Source of the DNA: Allobosea sp. Root381
GTDB taxonomy: Bacteria; Pseudomonadota; Alphaproteobacteria; Rhizobiales; Beijerinckiaceae
Length of the DNA stretch: 64,000 nt
Assembly (NCBI RefSeq): GCF_001429395.1
Contig: NZ_LMJT01000042.1
Location: 18,914-82,913 of the forward strand
Direction: 5' to 3'
Within the stretch, counting starts at the first letter, position 1. Each line of letters opens with the position of its first letter. Under the pieces are notes generated by a model. It searched no databases. It had not been told where the DNA came from and saw nothing but the letters and a program-made list of their open reading frames with translations. Of the stretch, positions 31,615-39,091 are shown in pieces. The position numbers and the translations under genes are program-made.

Positions 31615-31648
31615 GCAGGCACCCGGGCTCTCGCCCGGCTTCGCCTGC
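31615..31648 (-). promoter_or_regulatory. GC-rich hairpin downstream of a short leader ORF before gltB
   Basis: On the minus strand GCAGGC pairs with GCCTGC around an inner CCGGGC-GAGA-GCCCGG stem with a GNRA-type loop. It starts two bases after the stop codon of the 22-codon ORF and lies about 190 bases before the gltB start. No T run follows, so it is not a standard terminator. Confidence 0.4.
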
Positions 31649-31649
31649 C

Positions 31650-31718
31650 TTAGGCCGTCGCTTTACGGACGGCTCGCGTACGGATGGCTTTGGCAGTTTT
31701 AGCCGTGCCCCACGTCAT
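31650..31718 (-). CDS. Possible 22-codon basic leader ORF upstream of gltB
   Basis: MTWGTAKTAKAIRTRAVRKA ends with two more residues and a TAA. A GGAG lies seven bases upstream of the ATG, which is a good ribosome site, and the composition is Lys/Arg/Ala/Thr-rich like a small nucleic-acid-binding peptide. It lies in the gltB leader and is followed by a strong hairpin. It is either a regulatory leader peptide or a chance ORF; only the ribosome site and context support it. Confidence 0.35.
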   Translation of the reverse strand: MTWGTAKTAKAIRTRAVRKATA

Positions 31719-31782
31719 CGATCCGCTCCGTTGCAATGGCGCGACCTGGACCCGGAGGTTGCGGTCAACGCGGCGAAAAATG

Positions 31783-31799
31783 GGACAGCATTGCTGTCC
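31783..31799. promoter_or_regulatory. Palindromic operator candidate between gltB and the threonine aldolase gene
   Basis: GGACAGCA-T-TGCTGTCC is a perfect 8-1-8 inverted repeat, extending to 10 of 11 matching bases per arm with flanking AT. It lies at the edge of the AT-rich 31.78-31.90 kb stretch, the likely shared promoter region of the 615-base spacer. The binding protein is unknown; an Lrp/AsnC-type regulator would fit the flanking amino-acid genes. Confidence 0.5.
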
Positions 31800-32039
31800 T
31801 ATTGAGTGAATTTGCCAGAATTCTAATCTCGACACAAGAGCCGATTTTGCATCGCGACGACATTTTATTGCCATATCGCGGAGTCGATCGACATATACAG
31901 CATGAAAGCCCGACTCTGCCCGCATTGTTCTTGTTCTGCCCACGCCCCGGCGGCATGCCGCACTTGACCGGCATAGCACGCAGACCGCCCCCGCCCGCAT
32001 GGCCTTGGCAGGCTGGCGCCTCGCCAGTATCGCTGCGGC

Positions 32040-33104
32040 ATGAACTTCATCAGCGACAACACCGCCGGCGCCAGTCCCAAGGTCATGGCCGCCATCGCCG
32101 CCGCCAATGACGGGACCTCCTCCGCATACGGAACAGATCTCTGGACGCAAGGCGTCGAGCGGCGCTTCGCCGAGATCTTCGAGCACGAGGTCGCCGTCTT
32201 CCTTGTCACCAGCGGGACGGCGGCGAACGCGCTCGCACTCGCCAGCATCACCCGGCCCTGGGGGGCGGTGGTGACACATGAAGAAAGCCATGTCGCCGAC
32301 GACGAATGCGGCGCGCCAGAGTTCTTCAGCGACGGCGCCAAGTTGATCGGCCTGCCCGGCGCAGGCAACAAGCTCTCGCCCGAATGCGTCACGCAGACCC
32401 TCGCGCGATTCCGCGAAGGCGCGCTGCATCAGGTCCAGCCGCAGGTGCTCGCCATCACCCAGGCGACGGAGTGCGGCACCATCTACAGCGTTGACGAGAT
32501 CCGCGCGCTGAAGGAGGCCGCGGCGCCGCGCCGCCTCAAGCTGCATATGGACGGAGCCCGCTTCGCCAATGCGCTGGTGACGCTGGGCTGCAGCCCGGCC
32601 GAGATGACCTGGAAGGCGGGCATCGACGTGCTCTCCTTCGGCGGCACCAAGAACGGCGCCTGGGCGGCCGAGGCCGTGATCTTCTTCGACCCCGCCATGG
32701 CGGACGAGATGAAATGGCGCCGCAAGCGCGCCGGCCAGACCCTGTCGAAGGGCCGTCTCATCGGCGCGCAGTTCGAGGGGCTGCTGGCCGATGGCCACTG
32801 GCTCGACCTCGCGCGCCGGGCCAACGGCCTCGCGACCCGCCTCGCCGCGGCGATCGAGAAGAGCGGCGAGGCCCGCCTCGCCTGGCCCTGCCAGGCCAAT
32901 ACCGTGTTCCCGATCTTGTCGGCTGCGCTGCACGCGCGGCTGAAGGCGGCGGGCGTCTCCTATCATGCCTGGTCCGACCGCGCCCTGCCGCCCGGCGAAG
33001 CGCTGGCGGAAGGCGAGATCGTCGGCCGTTTCGTGATGTCCTTCGCGACGCCCGAGGTGGAAGTCGACCGGCTGATCGCCTTGATCGAAGCCGGAGAACG
33101 CTGA
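32040..33104 (+). CDS. ltaE: Low-specificity L-threonine aldolase
   Basis: This 354-residue PLP enzyme cleaves L-threonine or allo-threonine to glycine and acetaldehyde. SDNTAGASP at the N-terminus, TSGTAANALAL, HMDGARFANA (Asp171 to the PLP ring nitrogen) and SFGGTKNGA with the PLP Lys204 are diagnostic. The protein begins directly at NFISDNT, the conserved start of the family. Low-specificity is the default for bacterial members and is assumed here. It is divergent from gltB and shares an AT-rich promoter spacer with a palindrome. Confidence 0.93.
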   Translation: MNFISDNTAGASPKVMAAIAAANDGTSSAYGTDLWTQGVERRFAEIFEHEVAVFLVTSGTAANALALASITRPWGAVVTHEESHVADDECGAPEFFSDGAKLIGLPGAGNKLSPECVTQTLARFREGALHQVQPQVLAITQATECGTIYSVDEIRALKEAAAPRRLKLHMDGARFANALVTLGCSPAEMTWKAGIDVLSFGGTKNGAWAAEAVIFFDPAMADEMKWRRKRAGQTLSKGRLIGAQFEGLLADGHWLDLARRANGLATRLAAAIEKSGEARLAWPCQANTVFPILSAALHARLKAAGVSYHAWSDRALPPGEALAEGEIVGRFVMSFATPEVEVDRLIALIEAGER

Positions 33105-33191
33105 ATTCCCTCCCGATTCCAGCCCCATGCATGCCGCATTCCCTAAAGAAGACTGAAACCGGATTTCAGTCCTTCTGGAAGGGATCAGCCT

Positions 33192-34127
33192 ATGGCATTC
33201 CGCTCGCCTGCGCCGAAACGCTGCCTGATGATGGGCCTGGCCGTCGCCAGCGCCCTTGCGGGCACGGTCGGCGGCGCATCGGCACAATACTACCTCTACG
33301 AGGATGCCCCGCGCTATCTCGAGCCGCGCTATGGCTACGGCTATCGTGACCGCTATCTCGAGCCGCGCCCGCCCGCGCTGCAGCCCCGCTCGATCAGCCG
33401 CATCGCCGCGCGCGAATACGGCCTCGCCAGCATCGAGCGCGTGCTGCGCACCGGCGCGAGCTATGTCGTCGACGGCAGGACGCAGGACGGAGCGCGCCTG
33501 CGCCTGATTCTCGACCCGTTCAGCGGCGCGCTGCTGGACGAGATCGTACTGCAGGGGCCGGCCCGCAATGCGCCGCGCGTGGCCCGAATCGACCCGCAGG
33601 ACAATCTGCGCCCCTCGCAGCCCCGCATCCTGCCCCTCCCGCCCGAGCGCCCGCCCGCACTGAGGCCGCCTGGACAGGCCAACGCACCGGCGACCGCCGT
33701 TCCGCCCTCGCCTGCCGCACCGCCGCACCCCGAACCCGCCCCGGTCGAGAAGCCGCCTGCCGCGGCAACGGCACCCGCAACCGAGATCCCGTCCTCGCCC
33801 GCCGCACCGCCGCGTCCCGAACCGGTGCCCCCGACCGAGAAACCGCCCGCCGCGGCGACGGCGCCCGCAACGGAGATGCCGCCCTCGCCGGCAGCGCCGG
33901 CGCCGGGCTCCTCCGACCGCGACAAGCCCCGTGTCATCAACCCGGAGGATGTCCGCAACATCGATCCGGCCGACCCGCAGCCGCCGCTGGCGCGCGGCGC
34001 CGCCGGCCCTGCCAAGGACGAGGCCGCGAAGCCCGCCCCGACGACGGAAGGGCCCGCCAAGGAGCCGACGGCCGAGGACAGGAACGGCAACGACGTCCGC
34101 GTCATCCCAATCCCCAAGCCGGAATAA
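33192..34127 (+). CDS. Exported proline-rich repeat protein of unknown function
   Basis: The 311-residue product has a signal peptide ending near ASAQ (about residue 31), then a Tyr/Arg-rich segment YEDAPRYLEPRYGYGYRDRY. A short globular region (about 65-125) follows, with VDGRTQDGARLRLILDPFSG, resembling a PepSY-like beta hairpin. From residue 145 to 245 it is a Pro/Ala/Glu low-complexity tract with an approximately 30-residue unit repeated (EKPPAAATAPATE occurs twice). The tail is charged. I do not recognise a named family. A terminator follows 33 bases downstream. A periplasmic or surface-exposed spacer-like role is a guess. Confidence 0.75.
   Translation: MAFRSPAPKRCLMMGLAVASALAGTVGGASAQYYLYEDAPRYLEPRYGYGYRDRYLEPRPPALQPRSISRIAAREYGLASIERVLRTGASYVVDGRTQDGARLRLILDPFSGALLDEIVLQGPARNAPRVARIDPQDNLRPSQPRILPLPPERPPALRPPGQANAPATAVPPSPAAPPHPEPAPVEKPPAAATAPATEIPSSPAAPPRPEPVPPTEKPPAAATAPATEMPPSPAAPAPGSSDRDKPRVINPEDVRNIDPADPQPPLARGAAGPAKDEAAKPAPTTEGPAKEPTAEDRNGNDVRVIPIPKPE
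33704..33905 (+). repeat. In-gene tandem repeat (about 90 bases, two-plus copies)
   Basis: Two near-identical copies encode PSPAAPP...EPAP/VP..EKPPAAATAPATE, with a partial third. The repeat is in frame, so copy number could change without breaking the gene. Confidence 0.6.
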
Positions 34128-34160
34128 GACGCAAGCGCCTTGCGATGCGCGCATGAAAAA

Positions 34161-34188
34161 GGGCGCTTCCGGTCTCCCGGAAGCGCCC
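34161..34188. terminator. Bidirectional intrinsic terminator
   Basis: GGGCGCTTCCGG and CCGGAAGCGCCC form a perfect 12-bp stem with a TCTC loop. It is preceded by AAAAA and followed by TCTCTGTT, so it serves both the proline-rich protein gene and the convergent hsp20 gene. Confidence 0.9.
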
Positions 34189-34216
34189 TCTCTGTTGGGA
34201 CTAAGCCCGCTCGCGA

Positions 34217-34675
34217 TTACGCGGCCTTGGCCTCCAGCACCTTGGCCTTGGCGCCGCCGATCGCGATCTGGCGCGGCTTCTTGGCCTCGGGGATCTCGCG
34301 GACGAGATCGATGTGGAGCAGCCCGTTCTCGAGGCTCGCGCCGGTCACCTGGACATAGTCGGCGAGCTGGAAGCGGCGCTCGAAGGCGCGCGCGGCGATG
34401 CCCTGATGCAGGACCTCGCGTTTCTCGGCGTGGTCGCCAACCTGCTTGTCGCCGCGAACAGTGAGCGCGTTCTCCTTGCTCTCGATGGCAAGGTCAGCCT
34501 CGCCGAAGCCTGCGACCGCGATGGTGATGCGGTAGGCGTTCTCGGCGGTGCGCTCGATGTTATAGGGCGGATAGGTCGGGGCGGCATCGGCGCTGCCGGC
34601 CTGGTCGAGCAGCGAGAACAGGCGATCGAAGCCGACGGTCGAGCGATAGAGCGGTGAAAGATCGAAATGACGCAT
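34217..34675 (-). CDS. Hsp20 (alpha-crystallin) small heat-shock protein
   Basis: This 152-residue cytosolic holdase belongs to the IbpA class, common in rhizobia. The N-terminus MRHFDLSPLYRSTVGFDRLF is characteristic, followed by YPPYNIERTAENAYRITIAV, the start of the alpha-crystallin domain, and ASLENGLLHIDLVREIPE with the beta9 strand. The C-terminal IXI-like motif RQIAIGG is present. I start at the ATG five bases after GGAGG; an ATG four codons earlier would place the ribosome site inside the gene. The leader looks like a ROSE RNA thermometer and a sigma-32 promoter lies upstream, so induction by heat is expected. Confidence 0.95.
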   Translation of the reverse strand: MRHFDLSPLYRSTVGFDRLFSLLDQAGSADAAPTYPPYNIERTAENAYRITIAVAGFGEADLAIESKENALTVRGDKQVGDHAEKREVLHQGIAARAFERRFQLADYVQVTGASLENGLLHIDLVREIPEAKKPRQIAIGGAKAKVLEAKAA

Positions 34676-34764
34676 GATGTCCTCCAAAGAAGCGACGTTC
34701 AGTCAGCCCGCCTCGCCATGAGCACGGGCCCGGTTCAGTTCCGCGCAGCCGGTTCCGGCCTGCG
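34676..34764 (-). promoter_or_regulatory. ROSE-like RNA thermometer in the hsp20 5' leader
   Basis: In the minus-strand RNA the last hairpin is GUC-G-CUUC-UUU-GGAG-GAC (34696-34679). It masks the ribosome site GGAGG, with a single unpaired G (34693) opposite the stem. A bulged G opposite the Shine-Dalgarno sequence is the hallmark of ROSE elements. Upstream GC-rich hairpins around CCGGAACCGG and GGGCCC complete a leader of about 90 bases, the usual size. Melting at high temperature would expose the site. Confidence 0.65.
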
Positions 34765-34771
34765 CCGCACT

Positions 34772-34801
34772 GATCTGGGAAGGTGATTTCGGCTTTTCAA
34801 G
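34772..34801 (-). promoter_or_regulatory. Sigma-32 (RpoH) promoter of hsp20
   Basis: On the minus strand CTTGAAA (34801-34795) and CCCAGATC (34779-34772) are separated by 15 bases, close to the RpoH consensus CTTGAA and CCCCATNT. Transcription should start near 34764. Confidence 0.65.
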
Positions 34802-34904
34802 AGGCCGATGCGACGGGCATAACAAGGTCCAGGCGACCGGCCGGCAGCCCCTCGATTCGCAAGGGCGGCTAGCAGCGGGCCCGCCCCCCAACGAAAGCCG
34901 AGGA

Positions 34905-35969
34905 ATGGCGGACGCCGAACTCTTCGCCCATCCCGACTACCCGCTTCCGGGCCACGCCAGGGTCTGGTTCGCGTCGACGCGCGACGAAGCGCAGCTTCGC
35001 TTCGCCAGTTGGCGCCCGACGGTGCGGACGGTGCGTGGCACGGTCGTCGTGATGCAGGGGCGCGCCGAATTCATCGAGCGTTACAGCGAAACCATCGCCG
35101 AACTACGTCGCCGCGGCTTCCATGTGCTGGCCTTCGACTGGCGCGGCCAGGGCGGCTCGCAGCGCTTCCTGCAGCGCCCGCGCAAGGGCCATGTCGGCTG
35201 GCTGCGACATTACGAGAACGACCTTGCCCTCGCCATGGCGCAGATGCGCGAGAAGCTCCCCGGTCCCTATTTCGTCCTCGCACATTCGATGGGCGCGGCG
35301 CTCTGCCTCGATGCGGCGCGCCACGACCTGCTGCCGGTCTCGCGGCTGGTGGCGATCGCGCCGATGCTGGAGTTGACCATCATCGAGAATCCGCGGCGCG
35401 CGAGCCGGCTGGCCAGCCTGCTGTTCTGGCTCGGCCTCGGCAGCGGCTTCGTCCCCGGCGGCGGCGAGACCGCGATCGCGACCAAGCCCTTCGAGGGCAA
35501 CCGGCTGACCGGCGATCCGCGCCGTTATGCCCGCAACGGCGCGCTCTCCGCCGCCGCCCGCCATCTCAGCATCGGCGACCCGACCATCGCCTGGGTCCGC
35601 AACGCCTTCGCCCTGATGGCGCGGCTCGGCGCGCCGCAGGCGGCGCGCGAGGTCCGTGTGCCCACCCTGGTCATCGCCGCCGGCAGCGACCCGGTGGTGT
35701 CCACCCCGGCGATCGAACGCTTCGCCGCCCGGCTCAAGACCGGCCAGGCGCTGGTGCTGCCGCGCGCGCGGCACGAGATCCTGATGGAGACCGACGAGAT
35801 CAGGGCCCAGTTCTGGGCGGCCTTCGACGCCTTCATTCCGGGAGAGGCGGCAGAGCCGGAAGCCTCCGGCGCCTCAGCCGGCGAGGAGGGCGAGAGCGGC
35901 CTCGTGCAGTTCCCGATTGGCGGCGGCGACGATACGACCGCCCGCGGCGGCGCTGCCGCCGTCCCATGA
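34905..35969 (+). CDS. Alpha/beta hydrolase, serine aminopeptidase S33/lysophospholipase (PldB-like) type
   Basis: This 354-residue enzyme resembles PldB-type lysophospholipases and monoacylglycerol lipases. MQGRAEFIERYSE is the oxyanion-strand region, DWRGQGGS follows, and the nucleophile is Ser128 in LAHSMGAA. Asp in AAGSDPVVS and His in RARHEILME complete the triad. There is no signal peptide. The last 32 codons run beyond the fold as a Glu/Gly/Ala-rich tail and overlap the end of hisN on the opposite strand. It is divergent from hsp20. The substrate is probably a phospholipid or glycerolipid. Confidence 0.85.
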   Translation: MADAELFAHPDYPLPGHARVWFASTRDEAQLRFASWRPTVRTVRGTVVVMQGRAEFIERYSETIAELRRRGFHVLAFDWRGQGGSQRFLQRPRKGHVGWLRHYENDLALAMAQMREKLPGPYFVLAHSMGAALCLDAARHDLLPVSRLVAIAPMLELTIIENPRRASRLASLLFWLGLGSGFVPGGGETAIATKPFEGNRLTGDPRRYARNGALSAAARHLSIGDPTIAWVRNAFALMARLGAPQAAREVRVPTLVIAAGSDPVVSTPAIERFAARLKTGQALVLPRARHEILMETDEIRAQFWAAFDAFIPGEAAEPEASGASAGEEGESGLVQFPIGGGDDTTARGGAAAVP

Positions 35970-36656
35970 GGTGACGATGCCGCCGGCGCCCTCGACGATC
36001 GGGATCAGCGCCACGATGTCGTAGGGCTTGAGGCCGCTCTCGACGACGAGATCGACATGGCCCGAGGCCAGCATGCAATAGGCGTAGCAATCGCAGCCAT
36101 AACGGGCGAGCCGGACCTGGCTCTCGACGCGGGTATAGGCCTGCGCCTCCTCACCCTTGAACAGCGCCGGGCTCGTGGTCATCAGCGTCGAGGCCGCCAG
36201 GTCCGAGACGTTGCGCGTGCGCAGCTTGCGCGGGCCGCCCGGCCCCTCATAGCGCGCCTCGCGGCCGTCGCCGGAAAAACGCTCCCCGGTGAAGGGCTGG
36301 TGCATCATGCCGTAGACCGGCGTGCCGTTACGCGTCAGCCCGATCAGCGTGCCCCAGACCGGAATGCCGGAGATGAAGGCGCGGGTGCCGTCGATCGGAT
36401 CGAGCACCCAGACATATTCGGCGTCGATGTTCTCGTTGCCGAACTCCTCGCCCAGCACGCCATGGGCCGGAAAGCTGCGCTTGATCAGATGGCGCATCAC
36501 GCTCTCACCGGCCCGGTCGCCCTCGGTCACCGGATCGAACACGCCGCCGGCCGACTTGTCCTCCAGCGCGTGATGCGCGCGGAAGAACGGCAGGATCGCC
36601 TGACCAGACTGCGTCGCGAGATGCGCAACGAAGGCACCGAAATCGACCGCGCTCAT
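35874..36656 (-). CDS. hisN: Histidinol-phosphatase, inositol monophosphatase family
   Basis: This 260-residue Mg-dependent phosphatase matches the HisN branch of the IMPase family, which dephosphorylates histidinol phosphate in alphaproteobacteria and actinobacteria. Metal motifs are GVLGEEFG, WVLDPIDGTRAF and KPYDIVALIPIVEGAGG. The GCDCYAYCMLASGHVDLVV block favours HisN over SuhB. The start is ATG with GAGGATT upstream; the preceding TTG is not used. Its 3' end overlaps 96 bases of the convergent hydrolase. An sRNA gene lies just upstream on the other strand. SuhB-type inositol phosphatase is the alternative. Confidence 0.88.
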   Translation of the reverse strand: MSAVDFGAFVAHLATQSGQAILPFFRAHHALEDKSAGGVFDPVTEGDRAGESVMRHLIKRSFPAHGVLGEEFGNENIDAEYVWVLDPIDGTRAFISGIPVWGTLIGLTRNGTPVYGMMHQPFTGERFSGDGREARYEGPGGPRKLRTRNVSDLAASTLMTTSPALFKGEEAQAYTRVESQVRLARYGCDCYAYCMLASGHVDLVVESGLKPYDIVALIPIVEGAGGIVTSWDGGSAAAGGRIVAAANRELHEAALALLAG

Positions 36657-36824
36657 CAAATCCTCGTTTCCTGTTGCGTGGCGCTCCCGCCAGCCGCGCT
36701 CATGCCCGCTGCTTCATGCTGGGATGCCGCCCGCAAGACAAGGCGAACATCGCTTTCATGTTTTGTTATGCACTCAACGCATGCCCTATGCGACGCAGAC
36801 TCGTTCAAAATTCTGGTCAGGCCA

Positions 36825-36853
36825 CTTGCTTTTTTGCAGCGCACAGGCTTATT
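36825..36853 (+). promoter_or_regulatory. Promoter of the small RNA gene
   Basis: CTTGCT (36825-36830) and CTTATT (36848-36853) are separated by exactly 17 bases, matching the alphaproteobacterial housekeeping pattern CTTGAC-N17-CTATAT in 9 of 12 positions. The expected start is about six bases downstream. Confidence 0.6.
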
Positions 36854-36858
36854 GTGCA

Positions 36859-36952
36859 CTTGCGAAGGGGCGATCACCTCAAGCCTTCGTTGCCCTCCTT
36901 GGGCGTTTCCTCCCTAGACTTGGCCGCCACGAAAGTGTGCGGCCTTTTTTTT
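36859..36952 (+). ncRNA. Small RNA with exposed CCUCC loops (alpha-r14/suhB-like) and intrinsic terminator
   Basis: From about 36859 the transcript folds into hairpin 1 (CGAAGG with CCTTCG), hairpin 2 (GCCC-TCCTT-GGGC) and hairpin 3 (GTTT-CCTCCCT-AGAC). A terminator GGCCGC-CAC-GAAA-GTG-T-GCGGCC and eight Ts (36945-36952) follow. Two loops expose CCTCC, the anti-Shine-Dalgarno motif that lets such sRNAs block ribosome sites of many mRNAs, usually with Hfq. This is the architecture of the rhizobial alpha-r14 family, which I recall as the Rfam suhB RNA, named for lying next to suhB-type genes. Here hisN, an inositol-phosphatase relative, is the neighbour. There is no ORF in it. The family call is from memory; the RNA itself is well supported. 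Confidence 0.8.
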
Positions 36953-36983
36953 GGCCAGACCCGTTCGGGGCAGGCGCCGCCGG

Positions 36984-37904
36984 CTATTCTGCCGCCTGCC
37001 GGAATTCGTCGAGCCAGCCGCTCCAGCGTGCGAAGCAATCCGCCATGGCCGATACGATGGCCTGCTCCAGCGCCGCGAAACCGGCATGCGGCATCAGCGT
37101 CGTCTCATCCATGTAGAGCCCGCGATTGATCTCGATTTGCAGCGTGTGGACGCCGGCGCTCGGCGCGCCGTAATGCTCGGTGATGAAGCCGCCGGCATAG
37201 GGGCGGTTACGAGTCACGCTGAGGCCCAGCCGGGCGAAGGCGGCCTCGGCGATGTCGGTGATGTAGGCGGCGGCGCTGGTGCCGAAGCGGTCGCCCAGGA
37301 TGATGTCGGGCTTCGGCGGCCCGTCACGGTCGACCCCGCTCGACGGCATCGAATGGGCATCGACCAGGATGCAGGTGCCGAAGCTGCGCTGCGTGCGCTG
37401 CACGAGATCGCGGAGCGCGGCGTGATAGGGCCGGTACAGCGAATCGATTCGCGCCAGCCCCTCCTCCACCGGAATCCGCCCGAAATAGATCTCATGCGCG
37501 TCGCCGACGATGCGCGGGATCGTGCCGAGCCCGCCCGCGACCCGCATCGAGCGGGTATTCGCGAAAGGCGGCAGACGGCCCTCGAACATGCGCGGGTCGA
37601 GCTCATAGGGCTCGCGGTTGACGTCGAGATAGGCGCGCGGGAACTCCGCTGCGAAGAGCGGCGCGCCGAGCGCTATGCAGCGCGCGAAGAGGCGGTCGAC
37701 ATAGGCGTCCTCGGAGCGGCGCAGCGAGCGCAGGGGCAGCCTGGAGCGCCCGACGAAGGCGGCGGGATAGCGCCGCCCGGCATGGGGCACATCGACCACC
37801 ACCGGCACGAGCTGGAGCGCCGGCTGGTACAGCGAGAAGGGCCGCTCGATCTCGGCGACGACATCGTCGGCACCAGGCGGAAAGGGGGCGGAAAGTGCGC
37901 TCAT
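36984..37904 (-). CDS. N-formylglutamate amidohydrolase family protein
   Basis: This 306-residue cytosolic hydrolase belongs to the FGase family, whose HutG-type members split N-formylglutamate to formate and glutamate in histidine breakdown. Landmarks are VVVDVPHAGRRYP, the arginine-rich RRSEDAYVDRLF, DVNREPYELDP, and the metal/active-site DAHSMPSSG followed by TLQIEINRGLYMDE. Start codons ATG and, six codons earlier, GTG are both possible; I use the ATG with CAGG upstream. No hut genes adjoin it, so the substrate could be another N-acyl amino acid. It is divergent from cpdR. Confidence 0.88.
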   Translation of the reverse strand: MSALSAPFPPGADDVVAEIERPFSLYQPALQLVPVVVDVPHAGRRYPAAFVGRSRLPLRSLRRSEDAYVDRLFARCIALGAPLFAAEFPRAYLDVNREPYELDPRMFEGRLPPFANTRSMRVAGGLGTIPRIVGDAHEIYFGRIPVEEGLARIDSLYRPYHAALRDLVQRTQRSFGTCILVDAHSMPSSGVDRDGPPKPDIILGDRFGTSAAAYITDIAEAAFARLGLSVTRNRPYAGGFITEHYGAPSAGVHTLQIEINRGLYMDETTLMPHAGFAALEQAIVSAMADCFARWSGWLDEFRQAAE

Positions 37905-38165
37905 GCGCCTGAACAGAAGCACACAAAGCAGCGGGGTTGAAGCGCTGCCGGCGCACGGCGGCCCTCGGCCACGGATTCACGCATTATTTACCATAGTTGC
38001 GCCTTATGGAGCCGTAGGGTTCCGCGCACGGGGATGGGCCGATAACCCTGCCGGCGCCGGCCCCTTGAGTCGGCGGGGAGCGCCGGATCAAGAACGGGAA
38101 GAGGTCGCCCGGCCGGCAATCTCGAACCATCAAGACAGGCCCTACGGGACGGACACATCAGGCCC

Positions 38166-38525
38166 ATGACCAAGATACTGCTCGCGGAAGACGACAACGA
38201 CATGCGCCGCTTCCTGGTGAAGGCGCTGCAGAACGCCGGCTATGACGTGGCCTCCTTCGACAACGGCCTTTCGGCCTATAACCGCCTGCGCGAAGAGCCC
38301 TTCGAGCTGCTGCTGACGGACATCGTCATGCCGGAGATGGACGGAATTGAGCTGGCCCGCCGCGCGACCGAGCTCGACCCGGACATCAAGGTGATGTTCA
38401 TCACCGGCTTCGCGGCCGTGGCGCTCAACCCCGATTCGCAGACGCCCAAGGATGCCAAGGTGCTGTCCAAGCCCTTCCATCTGCGCGAACTCGTGAACGA
38501 GGTCGAAAAACTGCTCGCGGCTTGA
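38166..38525 (+). CDS. cpdR: Response regulator CpdR
   Basis: This 119-residue single receiver domain without an output domain is CpdR. When unphosphorylated it recruits substrates to the ClpXP protease and so triggers timed destruction of cell-cycle proteins including CtrA. The acidic pocket is EDD near residue 8-10, the phospho-acceptor is Asp52 in LLLTDIVMPEMDG, and Lys lies in LSKPFHLREL. The length and the FITGFAAVALNPDSQTPKDAKVL segment match CpdR rather than CheY or DivK. A tRNA-Val gene follows 154 bases downstream. A CtrA-like site elsewhere in the window fits the same cell-cycle circuit. Confidence 0.93.
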   Translation: MTKILLAEDDNDMRRFLVKALQNAGYDVASFDNGLSAYNRLREEPFELLLTDIVMPEMDGIELARRATELDPDIKVMFITGFAAVALNPDSQTPKDAKVLSKPFHLRELVNEVEKLLAA

Positions 38526-38679
38526 GACGTTCGGACGGCTTCGAGCCTCCTGTGCGCTTTCTCCACAAAGCGCCTTGCAAGGTTTGAGGCGAGCGGCTAT
38601 AGCCGCGCTCACCGCAGCATGGTCAGCCCGAAACGGCGCCGCCATGCTCCGCCAGCCGCGATATTCCAACGCGGCGGAC

Positions 38680-38754
<75 letters not shown>

Positions 38755-38780
38755 TTTTCTTCCTTGCCCCGCAAGGACTT

Positions 38781-38807
38781 ACGGCCACCCTCCAGGGTGG
38801 CCGTTTT
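38781..38807 (+). terminator. Intrinsic terminator after tRNA-Val
   Basis: ACGGCCACCC and GGGTGGCCGT form a perfect 10-bp stem with a TCCA loop, followed by TTTT within four bases. Confidence 0.85.
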
Positions 38808-38821
38808 GCTTTGGGGCCACG

Positions 38822-39091
38822 GCAAGCGATACCGGCTGGCTGCGCAAGCACTGGCATTTCACCAGCTATCGCACACAGCAGGCCCCGACATCCGGCGCCA
38901 CGGGCTATGGTGCGCCCGCCGCGATCGCCGCCAAACTCGCCTTCCCCGAACGGGAGGCGGTCTCGGTCGCGGGCGATGGCTGCTTCATGATAAATGGGCA
39001 GGAACTGGCGACGGCCACGCAGTGCGGCCTGAAGATCCTGTTCATCGTCGTCGATGACGGGATGTACAGCATCATCCGGACGCAAGCCGGG
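38822..39091 (+). pseudogene. C-terminal remnant of a thiamine-diphosphate enzyme (acetolactate synthase-like)
   Basis: One continuous frame reads SDTGWLRKHWHF, then TSGATGYGAPAAIAAKLAFP, VAGDGCFMINGQELATATQ and FIVVDDGMYSIIRTQ. This is the cofactor-binding domain of acetolactate synthase and benzoylformate decarboxylase relatives, with the GDG...N ThDP/Mg motif intact. The N-terminal two-thirds are absent: homology begins 15 bases after the tRNA-Val terminator. After RTQAG the homology stops, although the frame stays open into the next gene. The piece is therefore a truncated fragment, probably left by recombination at the tRNA. Confidence 0.82.

Noticed and set aside
31425..31622. N-terminal extension of gltB
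   Set aside because: No homology; the glutaminase propeptide and Cys45 are complete with the chosen start.
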